Part shown: positions 8,107 through 14,930 of the stretch, one piece after another
How the letters are laid out: the number at the start of each line of letters is the position of its first letter
How positions within the stretch are numbered: the first letter of the stretch is position 1
Assembly (NCBI GenBank): GCA_018883975.1
Contig: JAHLFD010000154.1
Coordinates: 1 to 17,585 of the forward strand
DNA length: 17,585 bases
Origin: Zhenhengia stercoravium
GTDB lineage: Bacteria; Bacillota; Clostridia; Lachnospirales; Cellulosilyticaceae
Reading direction: 5' to 3'
Notes under the pieces: generated by a model
Told to the model about the DNA's origin: nothing
Seen by the model: the letters and a program-made list of their open reading frames with translations, nothing else
Database searches by the model: none
Position numbers and translations under genes: made by a program

Positions 8107-8181
8107 CTATCTCCCTCTCTTATTACTATTTAACACATCATATCCTATTCTTTTCTCTTTATATCCATTCTTTTTAAGCAT
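8107..8181 (-). CDS. Candidate 24-residue small basic ORF
   Basis: ATG at 8181 to TAG at 8107 encodes MLKKNGYKEKRIGYDVLNSN followed by KRGR, a basic peptide. The stop lies one base before the start of the next small frame, an arrangement resembling coupled cistrons. The ribosome binding site (GAGAATGAGAT) is poor. It may be noise in purine-rich intergenic DNA, or the remnant of a decayed gene. The rest of the stretch 8182-8256 shows only a short GCAGAG-A-CTCTGC inverted repeat at 8206-8218. Confidence 0.15.
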   Translation of the reverse strand: MLKKNGYKEKRIGYDVLNSNKRGR

Positions 8182-8250
8182 ACTATCTCATTCTCTTTAG
8201 CGTACGCAGAGACTCTGCTTCTCCCTATTCATTCTTGCCACAGTAAGTAT

Positions 8251-8286
8251 AAAAAAGCCATCTAAACCTTTAATAGCTCAGATGGC
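8251..8286 (-). terminator. Terminator of the flotillin gene
   Basis: Read on the minus strand, a GCCATCT/AGATGGC stem (8286-8280 with 8263-8257) closes a 16-base loop and is followed by six T (8256-8251). It starts 17 bases after the flotillin stop codon. Confidence 0.8.
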
Positions 8287-8302
8287 ATCTTCTTATACTT
8301 TT

Positions 8303-9715
8303 CTAACTCTCTTTTTTATTAACAACATTTTTTACAACGTCTACTAAGTCTACACCTGTTAATGAATCAATGACTTCTGGAAGTTGTGCTACAATGTTGG
8401 TTACATTTTTTGTGATCTTACTTGCACCGCCATCTCCTCCATTATCAATAACCACGATTTTTTCTGTTTTACTAAGTGGTTCAGAGATAGCTGCTGCAAT
8501 TTCAGGTAATCTTGATGTAAGCATTTCAACAATAGCTGCTTCGCCGTATTGTTTGTAAGCCTCTGCTTTTTCTTTCATGGCTTCTGCCTCTGCTTTCATA
8601 GCATCAGCTGTAGCTTCACCCTTAAGCCTAATAGCTTCTGCTTCTGCCATACCTTTAAGCTTGATGGTTTCAGCTTCTGCTTCTGCACGCTTAATCATCT
8701 CAGTACGTTCAGCATCGGCCTTTTGTTCAATACGATATTTTTCAGCTTCTGCATTCTTTTCAATTTTGAACTTATCTGCTTCTGCCACTTTCTTAATCGT
8801 TGCTTCAAGTTCACGTTCACGTTTTTTAGCTTGTTGCTCTGCAATTTCTGTTTGACGTTGTTCTTCAAACAATTCAGCATTTTTCTGTCCTTCAATAACT
8901 TGCTTCCTAACAATATTTTCTTCTACTTGATAAGCAAGGTCTGCTTTAGCCTGTGCACGTTGTTCTTGTTCTTTGTATTCCTGAACTTTTAATTCTTTTT
9001 CTTTTTCAGCACGTGCAATTTCTGTCTCAGCCAAAAGCTGTGCCTCGCGACCTGCACGCTTAGCTTCTGCTGTTTTTTGCATTTGCTCTTTTTGAGCTTC
9101 TGCTTCTGCAATCGCCGCATTTTTCTTTACCTCTGCAATTTGTTTTGCTCCAAGTGCTTTTAAATACCCTTGCTGGTCATCAATATCACGAATTGTAAAA
9201 GTAGTGATTTCAAGACCCATTTTTTCCAGATCAGATTTTGCTACACTTTCGACTTGATTAGCAAACATCTCCCTATCTTTATAAATTTCTTCAACAGTCA
9301 TTTTAGAAATAATTTCACGTAATTTCCCTTCAAGTACATCTTGAACTGTTGCTTTAATAACTTGAATGGTTTCTTTTTCACGACCTGTATTAAACTGCTC
9401 TACAGCTTGCAGGATGCATTCTTTATCAGATTTTACTTTAATAATTGCAACACCATCTGTATCAAGTGGTACACCGTTACTATCTAAAGAACCAAAAGTT
9501 TTAATTTCGACTTTCATGTTTTCCAGGGAAATACGATCTACCTGTTCGAAAATAGGAATAACAACCCCACCGGCTCCACTAATAACACGCTTTTTAAGAC
9601 CTGTTACAACAATAGCCTTATCTTGTGGAGCTTTCTTCCAAAGTAGAGCAATCAAAAGCAAAATAACAACAATTCCTACTACTACGCTTATAAGTGTAAT
9701 AATCATAGTATCCAT
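8303..9715 (-). CDS. floT: Flotillin-family SPFH membrane protein
   Basis: The 470-residue protein matches bacterial flotillin (FloT/YuaG), a scaffold of ordered membrane microdomains. A membrane segment at about 5-26 (ITLISVVVGIVVILLLIALLW) is followed by an SPFH domain at about 30-200, with ITTFTIRDIDDQQGYLKALG at its end. Next comes a long coiled coil of about 170 residues rich in Ala-Glu and Lys, with repeated AEAE/AEAEKYRIEQKADAER-like units and LKGMAEAEAIRLKGEA. The C-terminal tail of about 80 residues is glycine-containing (NGGDGG) and contains VTNIVAQLPEVIDSLTGV. All these are flotillin hallmarks. The start has GGGGGAGAT upstream. It stands alone: the NfeD-like partner often found next to flotillins (YuaF in Bacillus) is not adjacent. 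A (TTAA)4 tract lies in its leader at 9728-9743. Confidence 0.94.
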   Translation of the reverse strand: MDTMIITLISVVVGIVVILLLIALLWKKAPQDKAIVVTGLKKRVISGAGGVVIPIFEQVDRISLENMKVEIKTFGSLDSNGVPLDTDGVAIIKVKSDKECILQAVEQFNTGREKETIQVIKATVQDVLEGKLREIISKMTVEEIYKDREMFANQVESVAKSDLEKMGLEITTFTIRDIDDQQGYLKALGAKQIAEVKKNAAIAEAEAQKEQMQKTAEAKRAGREAQLLAETEIARAEKEKELKVQEYKEQEQRAQAKADLAYQVEENIVRKQVIEGQKNAELFEEQRQTEIAEQQAKKRERELEATIKKVAEADKFKIEKNAEAEKYRIEQKADAERTEMIKRAEAEAETIKLKGMAEAEAIRLKGEATADAMKAEAEAMKEKAEAYKQYGEAAIVEMLTSRLPEIAAAISEPLSKTEKIVVIDNGGDGGASKITKNVTNIVAQLPEVIDSLTGVDLVDVVKNVVNKKES

Positions 9716-9785
9716 TTTATCTCCCCCTTAATTAATTAATTAATTCTATACTCAATATAATATTTCGAATATAACTAAATTATAC

Positions 9786-9814
9786 AAAAAAGAGTCTGCT
9801 TATGCAAACTCTTT
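9786..9814 (-). terminator. Terminator of the sigH transcription unit
   Basis: On the minus strand a stem AAAGAGT-TGC/GCA-ACTCTTT (9814-9804 with 9799-9789), with one A/C mismatch and a 4-base loop, is followed by a T run (9791-9786). It starts directly after the sigH stop and separates it from the flotillin gene. Confidence 0.8.
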
Positions 9815-9815
9815 C

Positions 9816-10424
9816 TTATCTTATATTTTCACTTAGTTTTCTTTTAATACGTTGAAGAGCATTATCAATAGATTTTACAGACTTACCCATCTCATGGGCA
9901 ATCTCATGATAATTTTTGCCTTGTGTGTGACTTAAAAGTACTTCCCATTCTAAATCGCTAAGGGTCTCTTTCATATGCTTTTTCAGAAGCTTCAAATCTT
10001 CTTGATGAATAATGAGTTCTTCTGGATTTGGTCCTACTTCATCTCTTAAGGTATCCATTAAAGTGATTTGATCTTCTTCTTCCCCCGCTATAGGTAAGTT
10101 TAAAGAAATACTTGTATTAAGAGGCATATGCTTTTGTCTTGTAGCTGTTTTAAAAGCTGTACTAAGCTGTCTTGTAATGCATAAAGTTGCAAAAGACTTA
10201 AAAGTTGTATCTTTGTTTGGATTATAATCACATATAGCTTTAAATAATCCAATCATACCCTCTTGAATCAAGTCTTCCCTATCTGCACCTATGAAATAAG
10301 TGGATTTAATCTTTTTCCTTACAAATATTTTATACCTTTGAATAAGAATTTCTATACAGTTTAAATCTCCAGACCTATAAGCTGCAATAAGCTCTTCATC
10401 TGTTAAGACCTCGGGTGTCATCAT
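9816..10424 (-). CDS. sigH: RNA polymerase sigma factor SigH (sigma-30 type)
   Basis: The 202-residue sigma-70-family protein has region 2 at about 20-100 (YKIFVRKKIKSTYF, then DREDLIQEGMIGLFKAICDY and TTFKSFATLCITRQL). It has region 4 at about 150-200 (LSDLEWEVLLSHTQGKNYHEI, then MGKSVKSIDNALQRIKRKL). In Bacillus and clostridia SigH directs entry into sporulation and other stationary-phase genes. Size, the GADREDLIQEGMIGL signature and the position downstream of rlmB in the cysE-cysS-mrnC-rlmB region identify it as SigH rather than another sporulation sigma factor. The start is ATG 10424 with AAGGAGGGG just upstream. A second ATG follows at once and could also be used. The 61-base gap to rlmB contains no other gene. 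Confidence 0.92.
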   Translation of the reverse strand: MMTPEVLTDEELIAAYRSGDLNCIEILIQRYKIFVRKKIKSTYFIGADREDLIQEGMIGLFKAICDYNPNKDTTFKSFATLCITRQLSTAFKTATRQKHMPLNTSISLNLPIAGEEEDQITLMDTLRDEVGPNPEELIIHQEDLKLLKKHMKETLSDLEWEVLLSHTQGKNYHEIAHEMGKSVKSIDNALQRIKRKLSENIR

Positions 10425-10485
10425 ACCTATCCCCTCCTTAGTCTATCTCTCCAAGACATAAGCCTTCATCTCTCTTGTAAAAATT

Positions 10486-11475
10486 TTAGAAGTAACGTTG
10501 TCTTACAACTTCATAAGCAAGAATACTTGCTGCTACAGACGCATTAAGAGAAGTTACTTTCCCATACATTGGAATTCTAACAACGAAGTCACATTTACTC
10601 TTAACAAGTTTAGATACACCTTCGCCTTCACTACCGATTACAATACCAATTGGTCCTCTTAAGTTATCTGTATAAATGATTTCACCATCCATATCTGCAC
10701 ATGCTACCCAGATCCCTTTTGCTTTAAGCTCTTCAATTGTTTGTGCAATATTAGATACTTTCGCTACCTTTGTATATTCAATAGCACCTGCTGATGCTTT
10801 AGATACTGTTGAAGTAAGGCCTACCGCACGGCGTTTTGAAATAATAATACCATGTACACCTGCATTATGTGCTGAACGAATAATAGCCCCTAAGTTATGT
10901 GGGTCTTGAATGTTTTCAAGGATAAGAATAAATGGATCTTCACCTTTAGACTTTGCATCATTTAAAATTTCATCGATTTCAACATATTTGTGTGCACTTA
11001 CATAAGCTACCACACCTTGATGTTTTTCCATGTTACACATTTCATCAAGTTTTGTTTTTTCAACTTCTTGCACAACAATCCCACGTTGTTTTGCATCACC
11101 CATGATTTTTTTGATAGAGCCTTCCATTTGACCTTTTTGTACAAGGATTTTTTCAATATCACGACCTGATTTTAATACTTCAAGTACTGAGTTTCTACCA
11201 AATAAGATGTTTTCATCAACTACTACACCTTCTTTTGGTTGTTTGCTTCTAGCTGGTCTTTGGTTATAAGAAGGTCTTCTATTTGTAGCTTTTTCACCTT
11301 CACCACCTTTTTCGCCTTGTGCTTTATTAGATGTTTTTTTACCATCTACTACTTTTTCACCTTGTACTTTATTAAATGGCTTCTTGCCTTGGTGCCCTTT
11401 ACCTTGGCATGGTTTTTTCTTAAATGGCTTTTTGCCTTCTGCTGGTCTATTTTCAGTTGTTTGCTCTAGATTCAT
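10486..11475 (-). CDS. rlmB: 23S rRNA 2'-O-ribose methyltransferase of the RlmB/TrmH (SpoU) family
   Basis: The 329-residue protein is predicted to methylate the ribose of a guanosine in 23S rRNA using S-adenosylmethionine. Residues about 88-165 form the SpoU substrate-binding domain (ENILFGRNSVLEVL at the start). Residues about 180-329 form the trefoil-knot SPOUT domain, with the three motifs LENIQDPHNLGAIIRSA (186-202), IGSEGEGVSKLV and SLNASVAASILAYE. The first 80 residues are an extra lysine/glycine-rich, probably disordered extension built from four units of about 15 residues beginning GKKPF, GKKPF, GKKTS and GEKAT (residues 14, 30, 45 and 60). E. coli RlmB (about 243 residues) lacks such an extension. 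The start lies two bases after the flippase stop; AAGGAG lies upstream at a rather long spacing. In Bacillus the equivalent gene is yacO. Confidence 0.93.
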   Translation of the reverse strand: MNLEQTTENRPAEGKKPFKKKPCQGKGHQGKKPFNKVQGEKVVDGKKTSNKAQGEKGGEGEKATNRRPSYNQRPARSKQPKEGVVVDENILFGRNSVLEVLKSGRDIEKILVQKGQMEGSIKKIMGDAKQRGIVVQEVEKTKLDEMCNMEKHQGVVAYVSAHKYVEIDEILNDAKSKGEDPFILILENIQDPHNLGAIIRSAHNAGVHGIIISKRRAVGLTSTVSKASAGAIEYTKVAKVSNIAQTIEELKAKGIWVACADMDGEIIYTDNLRGPIGIVIGSEGEGVSKLVKSKCDFVVRIPMYGKVTSLNASVAASILAYEVVRQRYF

Positions 11476-11477
11476 TA

Positions 11478-12251
11478 CTATTTGTTCTCCTTTTTCTTCT
11501 TGAGTTCATCAAGGTCTTGTTTAGATATACCGCCTGTTACTAAAATCATAATCATATAAACGACTCCACCTACTGCAACAGCTCCAAGAGTCATCACTGC
11601 ATTTTGTATCGTTGATGAAGCATCTAATACTTTCCCTAAAAGTCCATAAGTAAAGTAAGCTGCAACGCCCATTGTAAGCGCTGAAATAAGTGGCTTAATA
11701 ATAACTAATGCTACATTAAGTTTAAAGCCTGTAATCTTTTTAACGGCTATAAAGTTATAAAGTGTAAATACACCATATCCTGCAATAGAAGATAATGGCG
11801 CTCCTAAAATACCTAATGGTGTACCTACTAAAATAATGTTAAGTACCGCTTTTACAACTGCTGCAAGTCCAATTGCTTGTACTGGAATCCATACTTTTCC
11901 AAGTCCTTGTAATACCCCAGTCATAGCTTGTCCTAACATAATAAATGGAATACTGAAAGCTGCTACTTGAAGAATTGGGCCACCTTGCAGTGATTCTGGG
12001 AATAAGAAGCCCATAATTGGCACAGCAAGTACTGCAAGTCCAATAGCTGCTGGCAAGGATAAAAGTAATCCAAAGCGTGAGCCAAGTTCCATCTTATCTT
12101 GCATTTCCTTGTGATCTTTACGTGCTACCGCTTCTGCAATAGCAGGAACAACACTTGTTACAAGTGCCATACCAAAAGCAAGTGGTAGATTAACAAGTGT
12201 TGAAGTATTTGTAAGCTGTCCAAAAAGATTAGCTGCATCTAAGTCAGACAT
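11478..12251 (-). CDS. SpoVB/MviN-like polysaccharide flippase, C-terminal part of a frameshifted gene
   Basis: This 257-residue piece begins MSDLDAANLFGQLTNTSTLV and contains LPLAFGMALVTSVVPAIAEAVA, a conserved central stretch of the SpoVB-type oligosaccharide flippase family, followed by about six membrane segments and a short KQDLDELKKKKENK tail. It lacks the N-terminal half, which is encoded just upstream in another frame (12275-13060). This frame is open upstream of its ATG: it reads VTAVLVKGG directly before MSDLD, exactly what is needed to continue the upstream part. The ATG at 12251 with GGGGGG before it could allow separate translation, but a whole gene broken by a one-base deletion is the simpler reading. 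The joined product would be about 527 residues, normal for the family. The stop is two bases before rlmB. Confidence 0.8.
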   Translation of the reverse strand: MSDLDAANLFGQLTNTSTLVNLPLAFGMALVTSVVPAIAEAVARKDHKEMQDKMELGSRFGLLLSLPAAIGLAVLAVPIMGFLFPESLQGGPILQVAAFSIPFIMLGQAMTGVLQGLGKVWIPVQAIGLAAVVKAVLNIILVGTPLGILGAPLSSIAGYGVFTLYNFIAVKKITGFKLNVALVIIKPLISALTMGVAAYFTYGLLGKVLDASSTIQNAVMTLGAVAVGGVVYMIMILVTGGISKQDLDELKKKKENK

Positions 12252-12274
12252 ACCCCCCTTTACAAGTACAGCTG

Positions 12275-13060
12275 TTACAAAGCAGAATCCATAAAATTCA
12301 TAACAGAGTTAACTGCTGCCCCAATAGAAATTGGAATAGCAAGTACAAGTACAACTTTTACAATACTTTTAAATGGTGTCGCAATAGTAGCTTGTTTTTG
12401 ACTGTCCATTTCCTCATGAATTTCTTTTTTATGTTTAAGATATAAAAGTGCAAGTACTAATGCACCGCATACACCACCTACTACGGAGCCAAAAGATGCC
12501 CCACCTGCTGCATAACCTACATTTGGCATAAAGAAATAAGCAAGTCCAAGTCCTACTACAACACGGCCAAAGTTCTCTAAAACTTGTGAAATAGCTGTTG
12601 GAACCATGTTCTGCATACCTTGGAAATAACCACGGTATACACCCATAATACAAACAAAGATTGGACTTAAGCTAAGTCCCCATAAAGAATAAATTGTCTG
12701 CTCTTCCCATCTGAATGCTTTAATAAGTAAGGGTGCTCCTATGATGAAAAATCCAGACATAATCAGACCCACAATAATCATAAAACGCATAGTATGCTTA
12801 AAGATTAAGTGTGCTTCCTTATACTGACCTAAAACTCTTTTTTCGGCTACTAATTTTGAAATAGTTGAAGGAATGGCTACGATTGCAATAGAACTTAAAA
12901 AAGTATAAATTGGATAACCGTATCCATAGTATCCCATCCCTACATTCCCAATAAGTGAACCAAGTGGTATTCTAAAAAAGGCACTAAGTACTTTAGCGAA
13001 AAGTGCTGCTACTGATAAAATCAGTGCCCCTTTTACAAACTTTCCTGTTGCTTTTGACAT
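12275..13060 (-). CDS. SpoVB/MviN-like polysaccharide flippase, N-terminal part of a frameshifted gene
   Basis: This 261-residue piece starts with MSKATGKFVKGALILSVAAL and has the features of the SpoVB/Wzx branch of the MOP flippase superfamily: KVLSAFFRIPLGSLIG near the N-terminus, then YPIYTFLSSIAIVAIPSTIS, GVYRGYFQGMQNMVPTAISQ, and AIPISIGAAVNSVMNFMDSAL at the end. It has about seven or eight membrane segments. Relatives move lipid-linked sugars across the membrane for peptidoglycan, spore cortex or polysaccharide synthesis. The frame stops at TAA 12277-12275 right after MNFMDSAL, in the middle of what is normally one protein. The start has AAGGAGG at ideal spacing. It follows mrnC by 23 bases in the same operon. 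Whether the break is real, a sequencing error or a programmed shift cannot be told here. Confidence 0.85.
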   Translation of the reverse strand: MSKATGKFVKGALILSVAALFAKVLSAFFRIPLGSLIGNVGMGYYGYGYPIYTFLSSIAIVAIPSTISKLVAEKRVLGQYKEAHLIFKHTMRFMIIVGLIMSGFFIIGAPLLIKAFRWEEQTIYSLWGLSLSPIFVCIMGVYRGYFQGMQNMVPTAISQVLENFGRVVVGLGLAYFFMPNVGYAAGGASFGSVVGGVCGALVLALLYLKHKKEIHEEMDSQKQATIATPFKSIVKVVLVLAIPISIGAAVNSVMNFMDSAL

Positions 13061-13083
13061 AATTTCCTCCTTAGTACAACGTC

Positions 13084-13506
13084 TTATAATGCATTAAGGC
13101 CTATTTCAATGATTTCATTGATACGGTCTATTCTACCCTCCAAATATAAATACCCTATGAGGGCCTCAACACCTGTTGCATGTCTATATTCTGTAATATC
13201 GGCATTTTTAGGTGCTGAGATACTTTTTGCATTACGACCTCTTTTTAACACTTGCAGCTCTTGTTCTGTAAGCATATCTTCTATAAGATGATAAAGCTTC
13301 GCCTGAGCTGTAGCGCGTACCAGCTCGCGTGAAGCCTTATGCATTTTATTTACTGGCATATTCCCACGACTTAAAACATATGTGCGAATAAAAAGTTCAT
13401 ATACGCCGTCTCCAATGTAAGCAAGTGCTAACGGAGAATAGGTATTGGCTTTATGCGTATTCATTTTTGTAGTCACATTTAAAACTTCATTAAGATTAGT
13501 ATTCAT
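13084..13506 (-). CDS. mrnC: Mini-ribonuclease 3
   Basis: The 140-residue protein is a small RNase III-like enzyme without the double-stranded RNA-binding domain. In Bacillus it matures the ends of 23S rRNA. The catalytic fold is visible as LALAYIGDGVYELFIR (27-41, with Asp33 and Glu37) and EYRHATGVEALIGYLYL (107-122, with Glu114), separated by the usual helical core. It lies 11 bases after cysS and before the flippase, as in the conserved cysS-mrnC order of Firmicutes. The ATG at 13506 has no good ribosome binding site, so translation is probably coupled to cysS. An internal ATG at residue 15 would also leave the whole catalytic domain. Confidence 0.93.
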   Translation of the reverse strand: MNTNLNEVLNVTTKMNTHKANTYSPLALAYIGDGVYELFIRTYVLSRGNMPVNKMHKASRELVRATAQAKLYHLIEDMLTEQELQVLKRGRNAKSISAPKNADITEYRHATGVEALIGYLYLEGRIDRINEIIEIGLNAL

Positions 13507-13517
13507 ATTCTAATGCT

Positions 13518-14930
13518 TTATATACGTTTAAAACGTACTCCTTCTCTTGTATCTTCAATGAGCACACCTTGTTCTTTAAGGAACTCACGAATTCTATCAG
13601 CTTCAGCAAAGTCCCTTGCTTTTTTAGCTGCTGTTCTTTTTGCAATATATTCTTGTACTTCATCATCAGATAAAGCATGTGCTTTTTCTTCACCTGATTC
13701 ATAGATAAGACCAAGAATATTGACAAGCTTCATAAACTCATCATATACAGCTTGTGTAAAGTCTTTTGTAGCACCTTCTTTAGCATAAGTATTTGCAAAT
13801 TTAACAAGTTCAAAGACAACGCTTATAGCATCTGCTGTGTTAAAGTCATCTTGCATAGCCTCATGGAATTTAAATTCGAAACCTTTAAGTTCTTCTAAAA
13901 GAACAGTCTCCTCATTTGTTAAAGGTTCACCTTTTGCATGGATAAGGGCAAATTCTAAGTTAGACTTACATGTTTTAATACGCTCTAACCCATTTTTTGC
14001 AGCTTCCATTAAATCATTGCTATAATTAAGTGGACTTCTATAATGAGCACTCAGCATGAAGAAACGTACTGTATCATAACCGAATGCTTCACCTACATCT
14101 CTTAACACTTTAAAGTTACCAAGAGACTTACTCATTTTGTGATTATCAATATTAAGGAAGCTATTGTGCATCCAATAATTAGAGAATGTCTTTCCATTGG
14201 CCGCTTCACTTTGTGCAATCTCATTCTCATGGTGTGGGAACACTAAATCTTCACCACCAGCATGAATATCTATTGTCTCACCTAAGTATTTTTTACACAT
14301 CGCAGAACATTCAATATGCCAGCCTGGTCTTCCCTCACTCCATGGACTTTCCCAGTAAGGTTCACCATCTTTTTTAGGTTTCCAAAGTACAAAGTCCATA
14401 GGATTTTTCTTTTCCTGCGCAACTTCAATACGTGCACCAGCTTCAAGCTCATCTAATACTTTTTTAGAAAGCTTACCATACTCATTAAAGGCTGTTGTAT
14501 CAAAGTATACTGTACCCTCTACCTCATAAGCAAAACCTTTTTGGATTAAAGTTTCGATCAATTTAATAATACCGTCCATCTCTTCTGTTACACGTGGATG
14601 ATGAGTTGCACGTTTTACATTAAGATTTTTAGCATCTTGAAGCGTCTCACTAATATACTCTTCCACAAGTTCTGTTGTACTGCGACCTTCTTCATTGGCT
14701 TTATTAATAATCTTATCATCTACATCTGTAAAGTTTTGAACGTAGTTTACATCGTAACCTATTGCTTCAAAATATCTTCTTACTGTATCAAATACGATAT
14801 ATGGTCTAGCATTCCCAATATGAATGAGATTATAAACTGTTGGACCACACACATACATACGCACCTTATTTTCTTCAATAGGTTTAAAGGTTTCTTTTTG
14901 TTTTGTAAGAGTGTTATAAATTTTAATCAT
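13518..14930 (-). CDS. cysS: Cysteinyl-tRNA synthetase
   Basis: The 470-residue class I aminoacyl-tRNA synthetase charges tRNA-Cys. It has the zinc-binding CGPTVYN (28-34, Cys28), the HIGH-type HIGNARPY (37-44), the further zinc ligands in GWHIECSAMCKKYLGE and GGEDLVFPHHENEIAQSE, and the KMSKSLGN signature. The C-terminal DALR-like region ends with IAKRTAAKKARDFAEADRIREFL and EDTREGVRFKRI, as in bacterial CysRS. I chose the ATG at 14930, where family similarity begins (MIKIYNTLTKQKE), not the longer open frame. AAGGAAGAG precedes it. The gene overlaps the end of cysE by 8 bases, so both are read from the T-box-controlled transcript. Confidence 0.97.
   Translation of the reverse strand: MIKIYNTLTKQKETFKPIEENKVRMYVCGPTVYNLIHIGNARPYIVFDTVRRYFEAIGYDVNYVQNFTDVDDKIINKANEEGRSTTELVEEYISETLQDAKNLNVKRATHHPRVTEEMDGIIKLIETLIQKGFAYEVEGTVYFDTTAFNEYGKLSKKVLDELEAGARIEVAQEKKNPMDFVLWKPKKDGEPYWESPWSEGRPGWHIECSAMCKKYLGETIDIHAGGEDLVFPHHENEIAQSEAANGKTFSNYWMHNSFLNIDNHKMSKSLGNFKVLRDVGEAFGYDTVRFFMLSAHYRSPLNYSNDLMEAAKNGLERIKTCKSNLEFALIHAKGEPLTNEETVLLEELKGFEFKFHEAMQDDFNTADAISVVFELVKFANTYAKEGATKDFTQAVYDEFMKLVNILGLIYESGEEKAHALSDDEVQEYIAKRTAAKKARDFAEADRIREFLKEQGVLIEDTREGVRFKRI

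Noticed and set aside
8549..8992. Long plus-strand frames (147 and 92 codons) opposite the flotillin gene
   Set aside because: They are the antisense of the Ala/Glu/Lys-rich coiled coil, giving Ser/Ala- or Phe/Cys-rich low-complexity translations with no ribosome binding site and no family resemblance.
9728..9745. (TTAA)4 tandem tract as a possible transposon target or phase-variable repeat
   Set aside because: It is a short tract in AT-rich leader DNA next to the flotillin ribosome binding site, with no inverted ends or element nearby. Length variation cannot be judged from one sequence.
10425..10485. A possible remnant of yacP between rlmB and sigH
   Set aside because: The 61 bases encode only an eight-residue chance frame and show no NYN-domain motif.
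12275..12290. Programmed ribosomal frameshift in the flippase
   Set aside because: No slippery heptamer or obvious downstream stimulatory hairpin is seen at the junction. A simple one-base deletion explains the data.
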